In this document: one piece after another, positions 46,943-57,119 of the stretch
How positions within the stretch are numbered: the stretch's first letter is position 1
How the letters are laid out: every line of letters starts with the position of its first letter
Assembly: GCA_036172455.1 (NCBI GenBank)
Contig: JAXKVY010000001.1
Coordinates: 434,001-498,000 of the forward strand
Source: Candidatus Izemoplasma sp.
GTDB taxonomy: Bacteria; Bacillota_I; Bacilli_A; Izemoplasmatales; Izemoplasmataceae
Reading direction: 5' to 3'
DNA length: 64,000 nucleotides
Notes under the pieces: model-generated
The model's database searches: none
What the model was told of the DNA's origin: nothing
Seen by the model: the letters and a program-made list of their open reading frames with translations, nothing else
Made by a program: the position numbers and the translations under genes

Positions 46943-47006
46943 TTAAGGGAAATCGCTATATAGAGGCCTATATAATAATGTGTAAGCCAAAGATTATAAT
47001 TGGTTA

Positions 47007-47035
47007 TTGACACGTCTTATTGACAATGTTACTAT
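47007..47035 (+). promoter_or_regulatory. Promoter of the COG2509-purA transcript
   Basis: A perfect TTGACA (47007-47012) and TACTAT (47030-47035) are separated by 17 bp. A second TTGACA-like hexamer lies inside the spacer. Confidence 0.7.
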
Positions 47036-47054
47036 ACAAATGGAGAAAACTTAT

Positions 47055-47112
47055 GACGCATCAAACCCCATTTATAGTGATCCTATAAAGATGATGCGTC
47101 TTTTGCTTTTTT
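47055..47112 (+). promoter_or_regulatory. Terminator-like attenuator in the COG2509-purA leader
   Basis: An outer 9-bp stem GACGCATCA/TGATGCGTC (47055-47063 with 47092-47100) encloses an inner 7-bp stem TTTATAG/CTATAAA (47071-47077 with 47083-47089). TTTTGCTTTTTTT follows, and the AGGAGG ribosome site begins right after. It lies downstream of the promoter, so the genes must be read through it. The controlling signal is unknown. Confidence 0.6.
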
Positions 47113-47123
47113 TAGGAGGAATT

Positions 47124-48536
47124 ATGAAAGATTACTATGATGTTGTCATTGTTGGAGCTGGCCCTGCGGGGATTTTTGCCGCATATGAGCTTAAGCAAAA
47201 AAATCCTGATGTGGACGTTTTATTATTAGATAAAGGGTTAGATATATATGATCGTAAATGCCCAATTTTAGAGAAAAAAATAACAAAATGTCCAGTCAAC
47301 AAAAAGGGCGTAAGTGGGTGCTATCCTGCTTGTTCAATCACAAATGGATTTGGCGGTGCAGGAGCGTATTCCGATGGGAAGTTTAATATTACCAGTGAAT
47401 TTGGTGGGTGGATGACTGATTACCTTGAAAAATATGAAGTTGAGCAATTAATCCAATATGTTGATCAAATCAATTTAAAACATGGAGCAACACATACCAT
47501 AACAGATCCCACAACACAAAAAGTAAAAGAAATTGAACGCCGAGGATTAGCCTCTGGATTAAAACTATTACGTGCAAAAGTACGACATCTAGGTACAGAG
47601 GACAATTTAGAGATTTTAAAGAGTATTTACACATATTTATCAAATAAAATCACCATGATTTATAAAACGGAAGTCACAGATTTATTAGTGGAAAATCGCT
47701 TGGTTAAAGGCGTAGTTACAAAAGACAATATCATCAAATGTAACCAAGTGTTGATTGCGCCAGGCCGTGATGGTTCGAGTTGGTTAACCGAACTAAGTAA
47801 ACAATATGACATTCCACAAACAGCAAACCAAGTTGATATAGGCGTACGGGTAGAAACAAATGATGAACTCATGGAAGAGATTAACACAAACTTGTATGAA
47901 GGAAAATTTATTTACCGCACAAGCGTTGGAACAACGGTTAGAACGTTTTGTTCTAATCCTAGTGGACATGTGGTTATTGAAAACCATAGTGGGACAATGC
48001 TGGCAAATGGGCATTCTTATCGAGATCCCAAATTAGGAAGCCATAATACAAACTTTGCCTTACTTGTCTCACATAAATTTTCAAAACCCTTTAGTGAACC
48101 TAATGAGTTTGCTCATGAAGTTAGCCGATTAGCAAATAAATTAAGTAATGGTTCAATAATTGTACAAACTTATGGGGATATTAAGCGAGGGAGACGAACG
48201 ACAGAAAAACGGTTAAAAGAGAGCTTTGTTGATGCTACATTAAAAGAAGCAGTTCCGGGAGATTTAGGGTTGGTATTACCGTATAATACCATGAAATCAT
48301 TGATTGAAATGGTAGAAGCCCTTGAAAATGTCACACCAGGTATTGCCTCTGATCATACCTTGTTCTATGGCGTTGAAGCGAAATTTTATAGTGCAAGGCC
48401 AGAACTCAATAAGCATTTTGAATCACCAGTAAAAGGACTATATTTTGGTGGTGACGGTGCTGGGATAACGCGAGGTTTAGCGCAGGCTGGTGCAAGCGGT
48501 GTTTGGATTGCAAGAGATATATTGAGACAATATTAG
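47124..48536 (+). CDS. FAD-dependent dehydrogenase-like protein (COG2509)
   Basis: The 470-residue protein has the FAD-binding 'DVVIVGAGPAGIFAAYELK'. A cysteine-rich stretch, 'CPILEKKITKCPVNKKGVSGCYPACS', follows, then 'GFGGAGAYSDGKFN' and a C-terminal 'YFGGDGAGITRGLAQAGASG'. This is the pattern of a widespread uncharacterised flavoprotein family. Substrate and partner are unknown. The start is the ATG at 47124 after AGGAGGA. The frame is open further upstream to 47040, but that part lies in the leader hairpin. purA follows ten bases later. Confidence 0.88.
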   Translation: MKDYYDVVIVGAGPAGIFAAYELKQKNPDVDVLLLDKGLDIYDRKCPILEKKITKCPVNKKGVSGCYPACSITNGFGGAGAYSDGKFNITSEFGGWMTDYLEKYEVEQLIQYVDQINLKHGATHTITDPTTQKVKEIERRGLASGLKLLRAKVRHLGTEDNLEILKSIYTYLSNKITMIYKTEVTDLLVENRLVKGVVTKDNIIKCNQVLIAPGRDGSSWLTELSKQYDIPQTANQVDIGVRVETNDELMEEINTNLYEGKFIYRTSVGTTVRTFCSNPSGHVVIENHSGTMLANGHSYRDPKLGSHNTNFALLVSHKFSKPFSEPNEFAHEVSRLANKLSNGSIIVQTYGDIKRGRRTTEKRLKESFVDATLKEAVPGDLGLVLPYNTMKSLIEMVEALENVTPGIASDHTLFYGVEAKFYSARPELNKHFESPVKGLYFGGDGAGITRGLAQAGASGVWIARDILRQY

Positions 48537-49829
<1,293 letters not shown>

Positions 49830-49830
49830 A

Positions 49831-49865
49831 AATATCCTAGGAATTATCTCCTAGGATATTTTTTT
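49831..49865. terminator. Shared bidirectional terminator between purA and the aro operon
   Basis: A 12-bp stem (49831-49842 with 49849-49860) and a 6-base loop have T runs on both strands. It overlaps the last codons of aroF. Confidence 0.9.
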
Positions 49866-50867
49866 ATTTAAAACGGTTGTAAGATTGTTTGCTTTCTGCA
49901 TTAGATCATCAAACTTTTTCGGTTTAAGTGATTGTGCTCCATCACTAAGTGCATTTTCTGGTTCATGATGGACTTCTATAATTAATCCATCGGCACCAGC
50001 AGCTATACTTGCCATTGATAAACTTTCTACTAGATCCCAATGTCCGGCGGCATGAGAGGGGTCGATGATAACTGGTAAATGGCTTAGTTTTTTTATTATA
50101 GGGATTGTTGATATATCGAGAGTATTACGGGTATAAGGTTCAAATGTACGTATACCACGTTCACATAAAATAACATTTTCATTTCCCCCAGCCATGATAT
50201 ATTCAGCGCTCATTAACCATTCTTCAATGGTATTAGAAAAGCCTCTTTTTAACAAGACAGGAATATTTAATTTACCAAGTTCCTTAAGTAATGCAAAGTT
50301 TTGCATATTCCGTGCACCAATTTGAATAATATCGACATATTCTAGAAATTCTGGAATATGGTCTTTATCCATTAATTCTGAGACGATCGGCATGTTATAT
50401 TTTTGGCCAACATCATGTAATATCTTTAATCCTTCTTTTCCCATACCTTGGAATGTATAAGGACTTGTACGGGGTTTATAAGCCCCACCTCTTAAGATAT
50501 GAGCACCACTTTCTTTTACTGCTTTTGCGATTATCTCAACTTGCTCTTTGGATTCAACACTACATGGTCCAGCCATGACAGTGAGATTAGAGCCACCTAT
50601 TGTGATATCTTTCACTTTTATTAAGGTATCTTCACTTTTTAGTTTTCGATTTACTTTTTTAAAAGGTTCTTGAATTCTAATAACACTATCGACACTTTCA
50701 AATGCATATAAGCTTCTTGTATCGAATTGTGCCGTATCACCAACGACTCCGAAAATGTGGTAGGTTTCTCCAACACTATCGTGTATTTCGAATCCTTTTG
50801 CTTTCAAGTGATTTTGAACTTTTTCAATCTGTTCTTTTGTTGATTGTTTCTTCATTTTAATAATCAT
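49851..50867 (-). CDS. aroF: 3-deoxy-7-phosphoheptulonate (DAHP) synthase
   Basis: The 338-residue enzyme catalyses the first shikimate step from PEP and erythrose 4-phosphate. It is a type I-beta enzyme: an N-terminal ferredoxin-like regulatory domain (about 1-85), then the barrel with 'VMAGPCSVESKEQ', 'RGGAYKPRTSPYTFQG' and 'PVIIDPSHAAGHWD'. The N-terminal extension suggests feedback control. It is the last gene of the aro operon, although its reaction is first in the pathway. Confidence 0.96.
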   Translation of the reverse strand: MIIKMKKQSTKEQIEKVQNHLKAKGFEIHDSVGETYHIFGVVGDTAQFDTRSLYAFESVDSVIRIQEPFKKVNRKLKSEDTLIKVKDITIGGSNLTVMAGPCSVESKEQVEIIAKAVKESGAHILRGGAYKPRTSPYTFQGMGKEGLKILHDVGQKYNMPIVSELMDKDHIPEFLEYVDIIQIGARNMQNFALLKELGKLNIPVLLKRGFSNTIEEWLMSAEYIMAGGNENVILCERGIRTFEPYTRNTLDISTIPIIKKLSHLPVIIDPSHAAGHWDLVESLSMASIAAGADGLIIEVHHEPENALSDGAQSLKPKKFDDLMQKANNLTTVLNKKIS

Positions 50868-50871
50868 TGTT

Positions 50872-51303
50872 TTAACCTTCTTCTTTTATTAAGTATTTGA
50901 TTCCATCTAGATAACTGCTAAATCCATTACCTTGAAAAGTTTTAAGGCAAGCGTCTTTGATGACTGAATGTTGTCTAAATATTTCTCTTTTTGAAATATC
51001 TGAGAGGTGGACTTCTATGACAGGAACACCTATAGATTTTATGGCATCATGCAAGGCATATGAATAGTGGGTAAGCGCTCCAGCATTAAGTATAACGCCA
51101 TCAAAATGCTCATGCGCATAATGTAATAAATCAATAAGAACTCCTTCAAAATTACTTTGTTTTATATCAAGTGTAATACCCTTTTCACTTGCGTAATCTT
51201 GTAGTGTATTTTCTAAATCTTGATAGGTCTTTTCACCATATACATTCGGTTCACGAATACCTAACATATTTAAGTTAGGTCCATTCAATACTAGTATATT
51301 CAT
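50872..51303 (-). CDS. aroQ: 3-dehydroquinate dehydratase, type II
   Basis: The 143-residue enzyme has 'ILVLNGPNLNMLGIREPNVYG' with the catalytic Arg and Tyr loop, 'NAGALTHYSYALHDAI' and 'EVHLSDISKREIFRQHSVI' with catalytic His. It performs step 3 of the shikimate pathway as a dodecamer in known members. Its start overlaps the end of the aroEK gene by 29 bp. Confidence 0.96.
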   Translation of the reverse strand: MNILVLNGPNLNMLGIREPNVYGEKTYQDLENTLQDYASEKGITLDIKQSNFEGVLIDLLHYAHEHFDGVILNAGALTHYSYALHDAIKSIGVPVIEVHLSDISKREIFRQHSVIKDACLKTFQGNGFSSYLDGIKYLIKEEG

Positions 51304-52540
51304 TTAATGCCACCACCATCTTATTTAAAATTATATCTACATCTAAAGTATCCTTTTTTATAACAATATCTGCAGCGTTTATGTAGGTATTGTAACGTTT
51401 ATTATATAATATCTCAAGTGATTTGTTATCTTTTAGTAATGGCCGATTTTTAGAGCAGAACCTTTTTAGCATAGAGAGTGGTGTATCAATAAAAATGACT
51501 ATTCCATTACTCCTTAAAGCATCAATATTTTGAACGCTTGTTATAACACCACCGCCACAGGATATGACATAGTTATGTTCTTTTGCGTAATGTAATACTA
51601 CTTTAGACTCAATATTTCGAAAATAGTTTTCTCCTTTATCTTCAAATATTTTCGGAACAGGTATAGATTCTTTTTTTTCAATTTCTTGGTCTATATCAAC
51701 CAATTTCATATTTATTAAGTTAGATAATTTCTTACCATAAAGCGATTTTCCAGACATAGGCATACCAATAAGAACAATATTATAACGGCTTTTAAGAAGC
51801 CTTTTATAATAGTGATTAATATGATCAAGAGAGATTGTTTTATTGTGAAAAATTTCAATTGCTTTTATAGCTTGCATAACCAGCATATATAGACCATTAA
51901 CTGTTTTTACATTATACTGCTCTGCTTCTCTCAATAGTGTCGATTTAAGTGGATTATAGATAACATCAACCACCACACTAACCGGAGTATTATTTGAAAA
52001 CTTGATTGGTAGATGTGCCAAAATGTTTGGATACATGCCAACAGGTGTCGCATTAAATATGATGTCATAGTCTAATGTATTTAATGCATTTAAGTGTATT
52101 TGATTAGCACGAGGGTGTCTAGCTGCAACTGTGATTTTATTTGTATTATTCTGATTACAGTAATATTCAATTGTTCTTGCAGTAGAGCCATTTCCTAGAA
52201 TTAATACTTTTTTATTATCTACACTAATATTATGATAATTACATAATGATTTTAGTCCAAAGTAATCAGTATTATATCCGATCAGTTTTCCTTTTGAATT
52301 AAGTATGGTATTAACTACCCCAATTGCTCTTGCTTCTTCCGATAGTTCATCAAGAAAAGGAATAACATCCTTTTTGTAGGGGATTGTAACATTAACACCA
52401 GTAAACTTTTTATCGGACATAAATTGAGATATCTCATCTAGCTCGATTAAGTCATAATTAGAATTTGTGAAATGTTCGTGAATTTCTTTTGAAAAGCTAT
52501 GTGATAAATGTTTACCTATAAGACCAAAGTGAGTTTTCAA
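51275..52540 (-). CDS. aroEK: Fused shikimate dehydrogenase-shikimate kinase (AroE-AroK)
   Basis: This is a 421-residue two-enzyme protein. Residues 1 to about 248 are AroE: 'IGKHLSHSFSKEIHEHF', catalytic Lys56 in NVTIPYK, Asp92 in GYNTD, the NADP loop LGNGSTART and the 'NGLYMLVMQA' tail. Residues about 252-421 are AroK: P-loop GMPMSGKS at 259-266, Asp284 in DID, Arg308 in FRNIE, GGG at 329-331 and lid Arg366. The frame is uninterrupted. The start is TTG at 52540, with AAGGA nine bases upstream; no in-frame ATG is available. It performs pathway steps 4 and 5. Confidence 0.94.
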   Translation of the reverse strand: MKTHFGLIGKHLSHSFSKEIHEHFTNSNYDLIELDEISQFMSDKKFTGVNVTIPYKKDVIPFLDELSEEARAIGVVNTILNSKGKLIGYNTDYFGLKSLCNYHNISVDNKKVLILGNGSTARTIEYYCNQNNTNKITVAARHPRANQIHLNALNTLDYDIIFNATPVGMYPNILAHLPIKFSNNTPVSVVVDVIYNPLKSTLLREAEQYNVKTVNGLYMLVMQAIKAIEIFHNKTISLDHINHYYKRLLKSRYNIVLIGMPMSGKSLYGKKLSNLINMKLVDIDQEIEKKESIPVPKIFEDKGENYFRNIESKVVLHYAKEHNYVISCGGGVITSVQNIDALRSNGIVIFIDTPLSMLKRFCSKNRPLLKDNKSLEILYNKRYNTYINAADIVIKKDTLDVDIILNKMVVALNEYTSIEWT

Positions 52541-52782
52541 TTTTGGACATCCTTACTCGTCTTAAGAATGGTTTTATAAATTTCTTTGATTTGTGGGTAA
52601 TTGCTATATCTAGACGTTTTATCAAATATCTCTTGTTCTCTATTTGAATGTAATACAGGTAGATTATATTTCTTTTTATATTCCCCAACAGCACGTGATA
52701 AGTTAAAACGTTGTTCAAGCAATGCCATAATTTTAGAATCAAGATCGTCTATTTTATTTCTTAACGTACTTAAATCATCCAT
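52537..52782 (-). CDS. Chorismate mutase, AroQ-class, monofunctional
   Basis: The 81-residue all-helical protein starts 'LSTLRNKIDDLDSKIMALLEQRFNLSRAVGEYKKKY' and continues 'NREQEIFDKTSRY', with the Arg, Lys, Glu and Gln positions of AroQ-class chorismate mutases. It converts chorismate to prephenate. It overlaps aroC by 13 bp and aroEK by 4 bp. It is not fused to DAHP synthase or prephenate enzymes here. Confidence 0.92.
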   Translation of the reverse strand: MDDLSTLRNKIDDLDSKIMALLEQRFNLSRAVGEYKKKYNLPVLHSNREQEIFDKTSRYSNYPQIKEIYKTILKTSKDVQN

Positions 52783-53858
52783 GAATATCCCTCTTCTTTT
52801 GTTAAGACTTCTACGAGTGCATAGGCTGTCATAGCATTGATCACATGGACAACGCGATGGACGATTGCTGGATCATGACGGCCTTCTAGTTGATAGGTCA
52901 TAGTTTCTTTTGTCTTATAATTTACGGTCTTTTGATGTTTACCTATTGAGGCAGTTGGCTTAACAGCGGTTTTAAAGACAATCGGCATGCCATTGGAAAT
53001 ACCCCCTTGTATACCTCCAGAGTTATTTGTTTTTGTAACAATTTTATCATTTTGTATTGTGAAAGGATCATTTGCTTCTGATCCATAAAGTGTTGTGATG
53101 TCGAAGCCCTTACCAAAGGATAAACCTTTGATGGCAGGAATACTGTAAAGGTGTTTAGCTAGGGTACTTTCTAGAGTATTGAAATATGGCCCCCCAATAC
53201 CAGCTGGCATATTTAATATCGCTGTTTCAATGGTCCCACCAACACTATCTTTATTTTCCTTAGCTGTTAAAATTGTCTTTTCATAGTGAGGAAGAATGGT
53301 ATCGTCAATTACTGGGAAAGCGCTATTTAGAAGTGATTTAAGATTTTCTTTAGTGATGTTATCTAGTGTAAAAGAAGCATCGTTCACTTCTTTAATGGAT
53401 GCAATATGAGAAGCAATAATTATATTTTTTTGTTCTAGTAATTGTCGGCATATTGCTCCTAAGATAACTAATGGTGCTGTAATACGGCCAGAAAAATGAC
53501 CTCCTCCACGATAATCATGGTTAGAACGATATTTTATATGAGCAGTATAATCGGAATGGGATGGTCTTAAAATATCTTTGTTATAATCTTTAGACTTAGT
53601 ATCTTTGTTAGGGATTACAATAGTTAGAGGGGTTCCTGTTGTTTTATCTTGAAAATACCCACTTATGATTTGATATGGGTCGGGTTCACGTCTTTTTGTA
53701 GATAAAGATGATGTCGGACGTCGTTGTTCTAACGCGTTATTAATCATATTTAAATCTAGTTTAATACCAGCAGGTAAGTTGTGAATCGTAATACCAATCA
53801 TTTTTCCATGAGATTCACCGAAAAGACTGATTGGAATTGCATCGCCAATTGTACTCAT
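52770..53858 (-). CDS. aroC: Chorismate synthase
   Basis: The 362-residue FMN-dependent enzyme has 'LFGESHGKMIGITIHNLPAGIKLD', 'RRPTSSLSTKRREPD', 'DYRGGGHFSGRITAPLVILG' and 'GGIQGGISNGMPI', all standard signatures. It makes chorismate from EPSP. It lies four bases after aroB and overlaps the chorismate mutase gene downstream. Confidence 0.97.
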   Translation of the reverse strand: MSTIGDAIPISLFGESHGKMIGITIHNLPAGIKLDLNMINNALEQRRPTSSLSTKRREPDPYQIISGYFQDKTTGTPLTIVIPNKDTKSKDYNKDILRPSHSDYTAHIKYRSNHDYRGGGHFSGRITAPLVILGAICRQLLEQKNIIIASHIASIKEVNDASFTLDNITKENLKSLLNSAFPVIDDTILPHYEKTILTAKENKDSVGGTIETAILNMPAGIGGPYFNTLESTLAKHLYSIPAIKGLSFGKGFDITTLYGSEANDPFTIQNDKIVTKTNNSGGIQGGISNGMPIVFKTAVKPTASIGKHQKTVNYKTKETMTYQLEGRHDPAIVHRVVHVINAMTAYALVEVLTKEEGYSWMI

Positions 53859-53862
53859 ATCA

Positions 53863-54864
53863 TCACCTCAAATAGTTGTTTATTTCAGTCAATTTAATTG
53901 TCTTTATATAGCCATTTCCCACTTCATCTACTAAAATCATATTTAAATGATCATTATAAACTTTTTTATCAGTTTTAATGGCTTTTAAAATAGCGTCTTT
54001 TTTATATGAATAATCTAGCGGAAGATTGTAGTGTCTTAATAATTGTGTGAGTGATTCTTCAAAAGGTTTGTCCTTTGCGAGCATATGCATCGCAATAGCG
54101 ATCGATTCCCCATGAAGTAATTCATATTCTGAGTATTGTTCAATAGCGTGCCCGATGGTATGGCCATAATTTAATAGTTGCCTAACACCTTGATCCTTTT
54201 CATCTAAATAGACAATGCGCGCCTTTATGGCTACACATGTTGCTATAATTTCGTCAATAATATTGATAATGTTATTTGTATTTAACCGATGGAATAACTT
54301 TGAATCTGATATCAGCCCATACTTGATAATTTCTGCCATACCATTATTAAAATGTCTATTTTCCAATGTGTTTAACGTTTTTGGATCAATTAGGACTTTC
54401 TTTGGATGTTTGTATGCCCCAATTGCATTCTTCATTGTAGGGCTATTAACAGCTGTTTTACCACCAACACTACTATCGACTTGAGCGAGAAGCGTTGTTG
54501 GAATTTGAACATAGTCTATACCTCGCAAATACACACTAGCTATAAATCCAGCTAAATCACCAACGACACCACCACCTAAAGCAATTAATACATAATCTTT
54601 GGTGACGCCATCTTCTATCATTTGTTCGATAATATCTTGCACGACAGGTAGCGATTTTGATTGTTCGCCTGCTTTAAAGAAATAGCTGTGCTTAATTGAC
54701 AATTGCTTGTGTATTGTTTCATAATATACCTTTGGAATATTATCGTCCGAAATGAGAATGTAATTGCTAGTTTTTGGTAAATAAGGTGTAATATTGCTTA
54801 ATAAATCGTGTTCAATATACACTGTATAGGTATGATGTTTTGTTTTAACAAAGACTTTTTTCAT
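53863..54864 (-). CDS. aroB: 3-dehydroquinate synthase
   Basis: The 333-residue NAD-dependent enzyme has 'IALGGGVVGDLAGFIASVYLRG', 'PTTLLAQVDSSVGGKTAVN' and 'LLNYGHTIGHAIEQYSEYELLHGESIAIAM' with the zinc-binding His residues. It cyclises DAHP. I start at the ATG at 54864, eight bases after GGAG; the GTG at 54873 abuts the ribosome site. Confidence 0.97.
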   Translation of the reverse strand: MKKVFVKTKHHTYTVYIEHDLLSNITPYLPKTSNYILISDDNIPKVYYETIHKQLSIKHSYFFKAGEQSKSLPVVQDIIEQMIEDGVTKDYVLIALGGGVVGDLAGFIASVYLRGIDYVQIPTTLLAQVDSSVGGKTAVNSPTMKNAIGAYKHPKKVLIDPKTLNTLENRHFNNGMAEIIKYGLISDSKLFHRLNTNNIINIIDEIIATCVAIKARIVYLDEKDQGVRQLLNYGHTIGHAIEQYSEYELLHGESIAIAMHMLAKDKPFEESLTQLLRHYNLPLDYSYKKDAILKAIKTDKKVYNDHLNMILVDEVGNGYIKTIKLTEINNYLR

Positions 54865-54869
54865 TGGAT

Positions 54870-56141
54870 TCACTCCTTAATCTCTATAATGCCTCCCAAT
54901 CGCTTATAATCTTCAAAGAAGGAAGGATAAGATTTATTAACAGCTTTCGCATTCGTTAATGTTACTGGGTTTTTACATACAGTAGTAGCGATTGCCACCA
55001 TCATTGCGATACGATGATCATTGAATGAGTCGACAGTAACGCCACCTTCTAGATGCTTTTTACCTTTGATAGTGATAGATTCATCATCGTTTGTAATATC
55101 AGCCCCTAAGGCTTTTAAAGTAGATACTGTTGAATAAATCCGGTCAGATTCCTTTATTTTTAAGCGATGGGCGTTAATTAATTTTGTTGTCCCCTCACTG
55201 ACGGAACCTAACAAGGATAGAATGGGGGCTAAATCCGGACAATTTGAAATATCTATAGTGGTTCCTAAAGTGGATTTTTTTGTTATGGTATAGCCATTAT
55301 CCGTGACTATAGGTTGAGCGTTCATCTGGGTTAAAAAATCAATAATTGCCTTATCGCCTTGGACACTATTTATATTCAGATTATGAATAGAAATACCACC
55401 GTTAATCGCACCAGCAACAAAGAAGAACGCAGCTTGAGAAAAATCACCCTCAACAGTATATTGATTACCTTTATATTGCTGATTTCCTTTTATATAATAT
55501 CGGTTTTCTCTTTCTTTTATGGTGATGTTAAATGATTTTAGCACATCTATTGTTAGGTCGATGTAACTTTTAGATTCTAGTGGACCTTCAACGATGAGTG
55601 TGGAATCTCCATCTAATAGAGGAAGTGTGAGCATTAATCCGGTAAAAAACTGGGAACTAACATTCCCTTTTAATATGTATTCACCTGGCTTAATAGAGCC
55701 GTTTACCACTATTTTATTATCGGCTATTGTAAGGGTACTGTCACTTTTATTAAAGACATCTTCGTATAATGTCATAGGACGATTTAATAATGACTGACGA
55801 CCTGTTAATGTGATTGTTTTATCATACAAAGATGTAACGGGTATTAAAAAACGAAGGGTTGAACCACTCTCATTACAGTCAATGGTTTTGGCTTTTAAAA
55901 AGCGTTTTTTCTTTGGTTTAATATAGATGCTGGAGTCCTTTATTTTAATCGATGTACCGAGTTTCTTCACAGCGTTTAAAGTAGCTTTTATATCATCAGA
56001 TAATAAGACATTATATAAAGTAGACGGTTGATCTGATAACGCCGCTGCGATAATCGCACGGTGGGCAACGCTTTTAGAGGAAATAGCGGATATAGAACCA
56101 TGCAAAGATGTGGGAAATAGCTTAACGACGGTATCATTCAT
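54870..56141 (-). CDS. aroA: 5-enolpyruvylshikimate-3-phosphate synthase
   Basis: The 423-residue enzyme has the shikimate-3-phosphate loop 'SKSVAHRAIIAAAL', 'CNESGSTLRFLIPVTSL', 'VSSQFFTGLMLTLPLL', 'RLKIKESDRIYS' and 'DHRIAMMVAIA'. The segment around ESGSTLRFLIP holds Ser where class I enzymes have Ala, so glyphosate class should not be guessed from one residue. It overlaps tyrA by eight bases. Confidence 0.97.
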   Translation of the reverse strand: MNDTVVKLFPTSLHGSISAISSKSVAHRAIIAAALSDQPSTLYNVLLSDDIKATLNAVKKLGTSIKIKDSSIYIKPKKKRFLKAKTIDCNESGSTLRFLIPVTSLYDKTITLTGRQSLLNRPMTLYEDVFNKSDSTLTIADNKIVVNGSIKPGEYILKGNVSSQFFTGLMLTLPLLDGDSTLIVEGPLESKSYIDLTIDVLKSFNITIKERENRYYIKGNQQYKGNQYTVEGDFSQAAFFFVAGAINGGISIHNLNINSVQGDKAIIDFLTQMNAQPIVTDNGYTITKKSTLGTTIDISNCPDLAPILSLLGSVSEGTTKLINAHRLKIKESDRIYSTVSTLKALGADITNDDESITIKGKKHLEGGVTVDSFNDHRIAMMVAIATTVCKNPVTLTNAKAVNKSYPSFFEDYKRLGGIIEIKE

Positions 56142-56979
56142 TGTTAATATCCTCTCTTGTCTTAGTCGATTTTTGCATTAGTTTAGTTAAAGTATCTTTA
56201 TCTTTATTTTGAATGGAATCCCGGATTAAACTCAGTTGATCAATAAAAGTGTCAATATTTCTAGTTAGAAAATCCTTGTTTTCAAAAAATAACTCAGTCC
56301 ACAATTCATCATTAATCATAGCAATTCGTGTTAATTCCTTATAAGAATCACCAATAAACCGTTTAGTATCAAAGTTATAGGCGTCACTATTCACAAGCGC
56401 TACTGCAATTGCATGAGTCAATTGTGAGGTGAATCCTAGAATTTTATCGTGATCAACATCAGAAATTTCTGTAACCGTACTAAATCCCATTTGTTTTGCG
56501 AGTGTTTTGATGAGATTTATATGTTCTTCTTTATTACGTGAATGTGGGGTTATAACAAAATTAGCTCCTTCAAATAAATTGGCTTTACTATGGGATATTC
56601 CACTCTTTTCACTACCGGCAATGGGATGGGTTAACACGATGTTTATATCGTCATTAAAAAATAAATCTAATTGATTTGTCATGTGTCTCTTTACACCAGC
56701 AACATCTACGACAATGGCGTCTTGCTTAAAATTGTTAATGTGCTTTTTAATGAAATCTATTGTTTGGTTAGGATATAGACATACAAAGACAATATCACAG
56801 TCTTTTAAAAGTTTCTTTGCACTAATACTGCCTCTATCAACAATATTATGCTTTAGGGCGTAATCTATTGTCTCTTGTTTGATGTCAATACCAACAAGCT
56901 CATACCCATAAGGTTTTAAAGCCTTTGCATAAGAGCCACCAATAATACCTAATCCAATTATTCCGATAGTCACTTTCAT
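56134..56979 (-). CDS. tyrA: Prephenate dehydrogenase
   Basis: The 281-residue enzyme has the NAD motif 'IGIIGLGIIGGSYAKAL', 'IVVDVAGVKRHM', 'THPIAGSEKSGISHSKANLFEGANFVITP' and 'GFTSQLTHAIAVAL' with catalytic His. It converts prephenate to 4-hydroxyphenylpyruvate on the way to tyrosine. It heads the aro operon. The start could be this ATG or a GTG at 56973, which is better spaced from AGGTG. No ACT domain is present. Confidence 0.94.
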   Translation of the reverse strand: MKVTIGIIGLGIIGGSYAKALKPYGYELVGIDIKQETIDYALKHNIVDRGSISAKKLLKDCDIVFVCLYPNQTIDFIKKHINNFKQDAIVVDVAGVKRHMTNQLDLFFNDDINIVLTHPIAGSEKSGISHSKANLFEGANFVITPHSRNKEEHINLIKTLAKQMGFSTVTEISDVDHDKILGFTSQLTHAIAVALVNSDAYNFDTKRFIGDSYKELTRIAMINDELWTELFFENKDFLTRNIDTFIDQLSLIRDSIQNKDKDTLTKLMQKSTKTREDINNE

Positions 56980-56999
56980 CACCTACTTATTGTATCTTC

Positions 57000-57028
57000 A
57001 TTATACACTATTTAAGGTGAAATGTTGA
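57000..57028 (-). promoter_or_regulatory. Promoter of the aro operon
   Basis: On the minus strand TCAACA (57028-57023) and TATAAT (57005-57000) are 17 bp apart, about 20 bp upstream of tyrA. No T-box or other leader control is visible. Confidence 0.6.
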
Positions 57029-57059
57029 TATAGTTTTGTGTAAGCGTTTTATGTAAGGG

Positions 57060-57088
57060 TTGATTTATTAAGGGTTTCGTGAAATAAT
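57060..57088 (+). promoter_or_regulatory. Promoter of fhs
   Basis: TTGATT (57060-57065) and AATAAT (57083-57088) are 17 bp apart, with TG in the extended -10 position. Confidence 0.55.
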
Positions 57089-57119
57089 AATAATAGAGAA
57101 AATACAAGGAGGTCTCTTT

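Noticed and set aside
46943-47123. Purine riboswitch ahead of the COG2509-purA genes
   Set aside because: The conserved purine-aptamer loop sequences are not present; only a terminator-like double stem is seen.
47007-47123. N-terminal extension of the COG2509 protein
   Set aside because: The frame is open, but AGGAGG immediately before the ATG at 47124 and the family N-terminus (DVVIVGAGPAG) place the start there; the upstream part is a structured leader.
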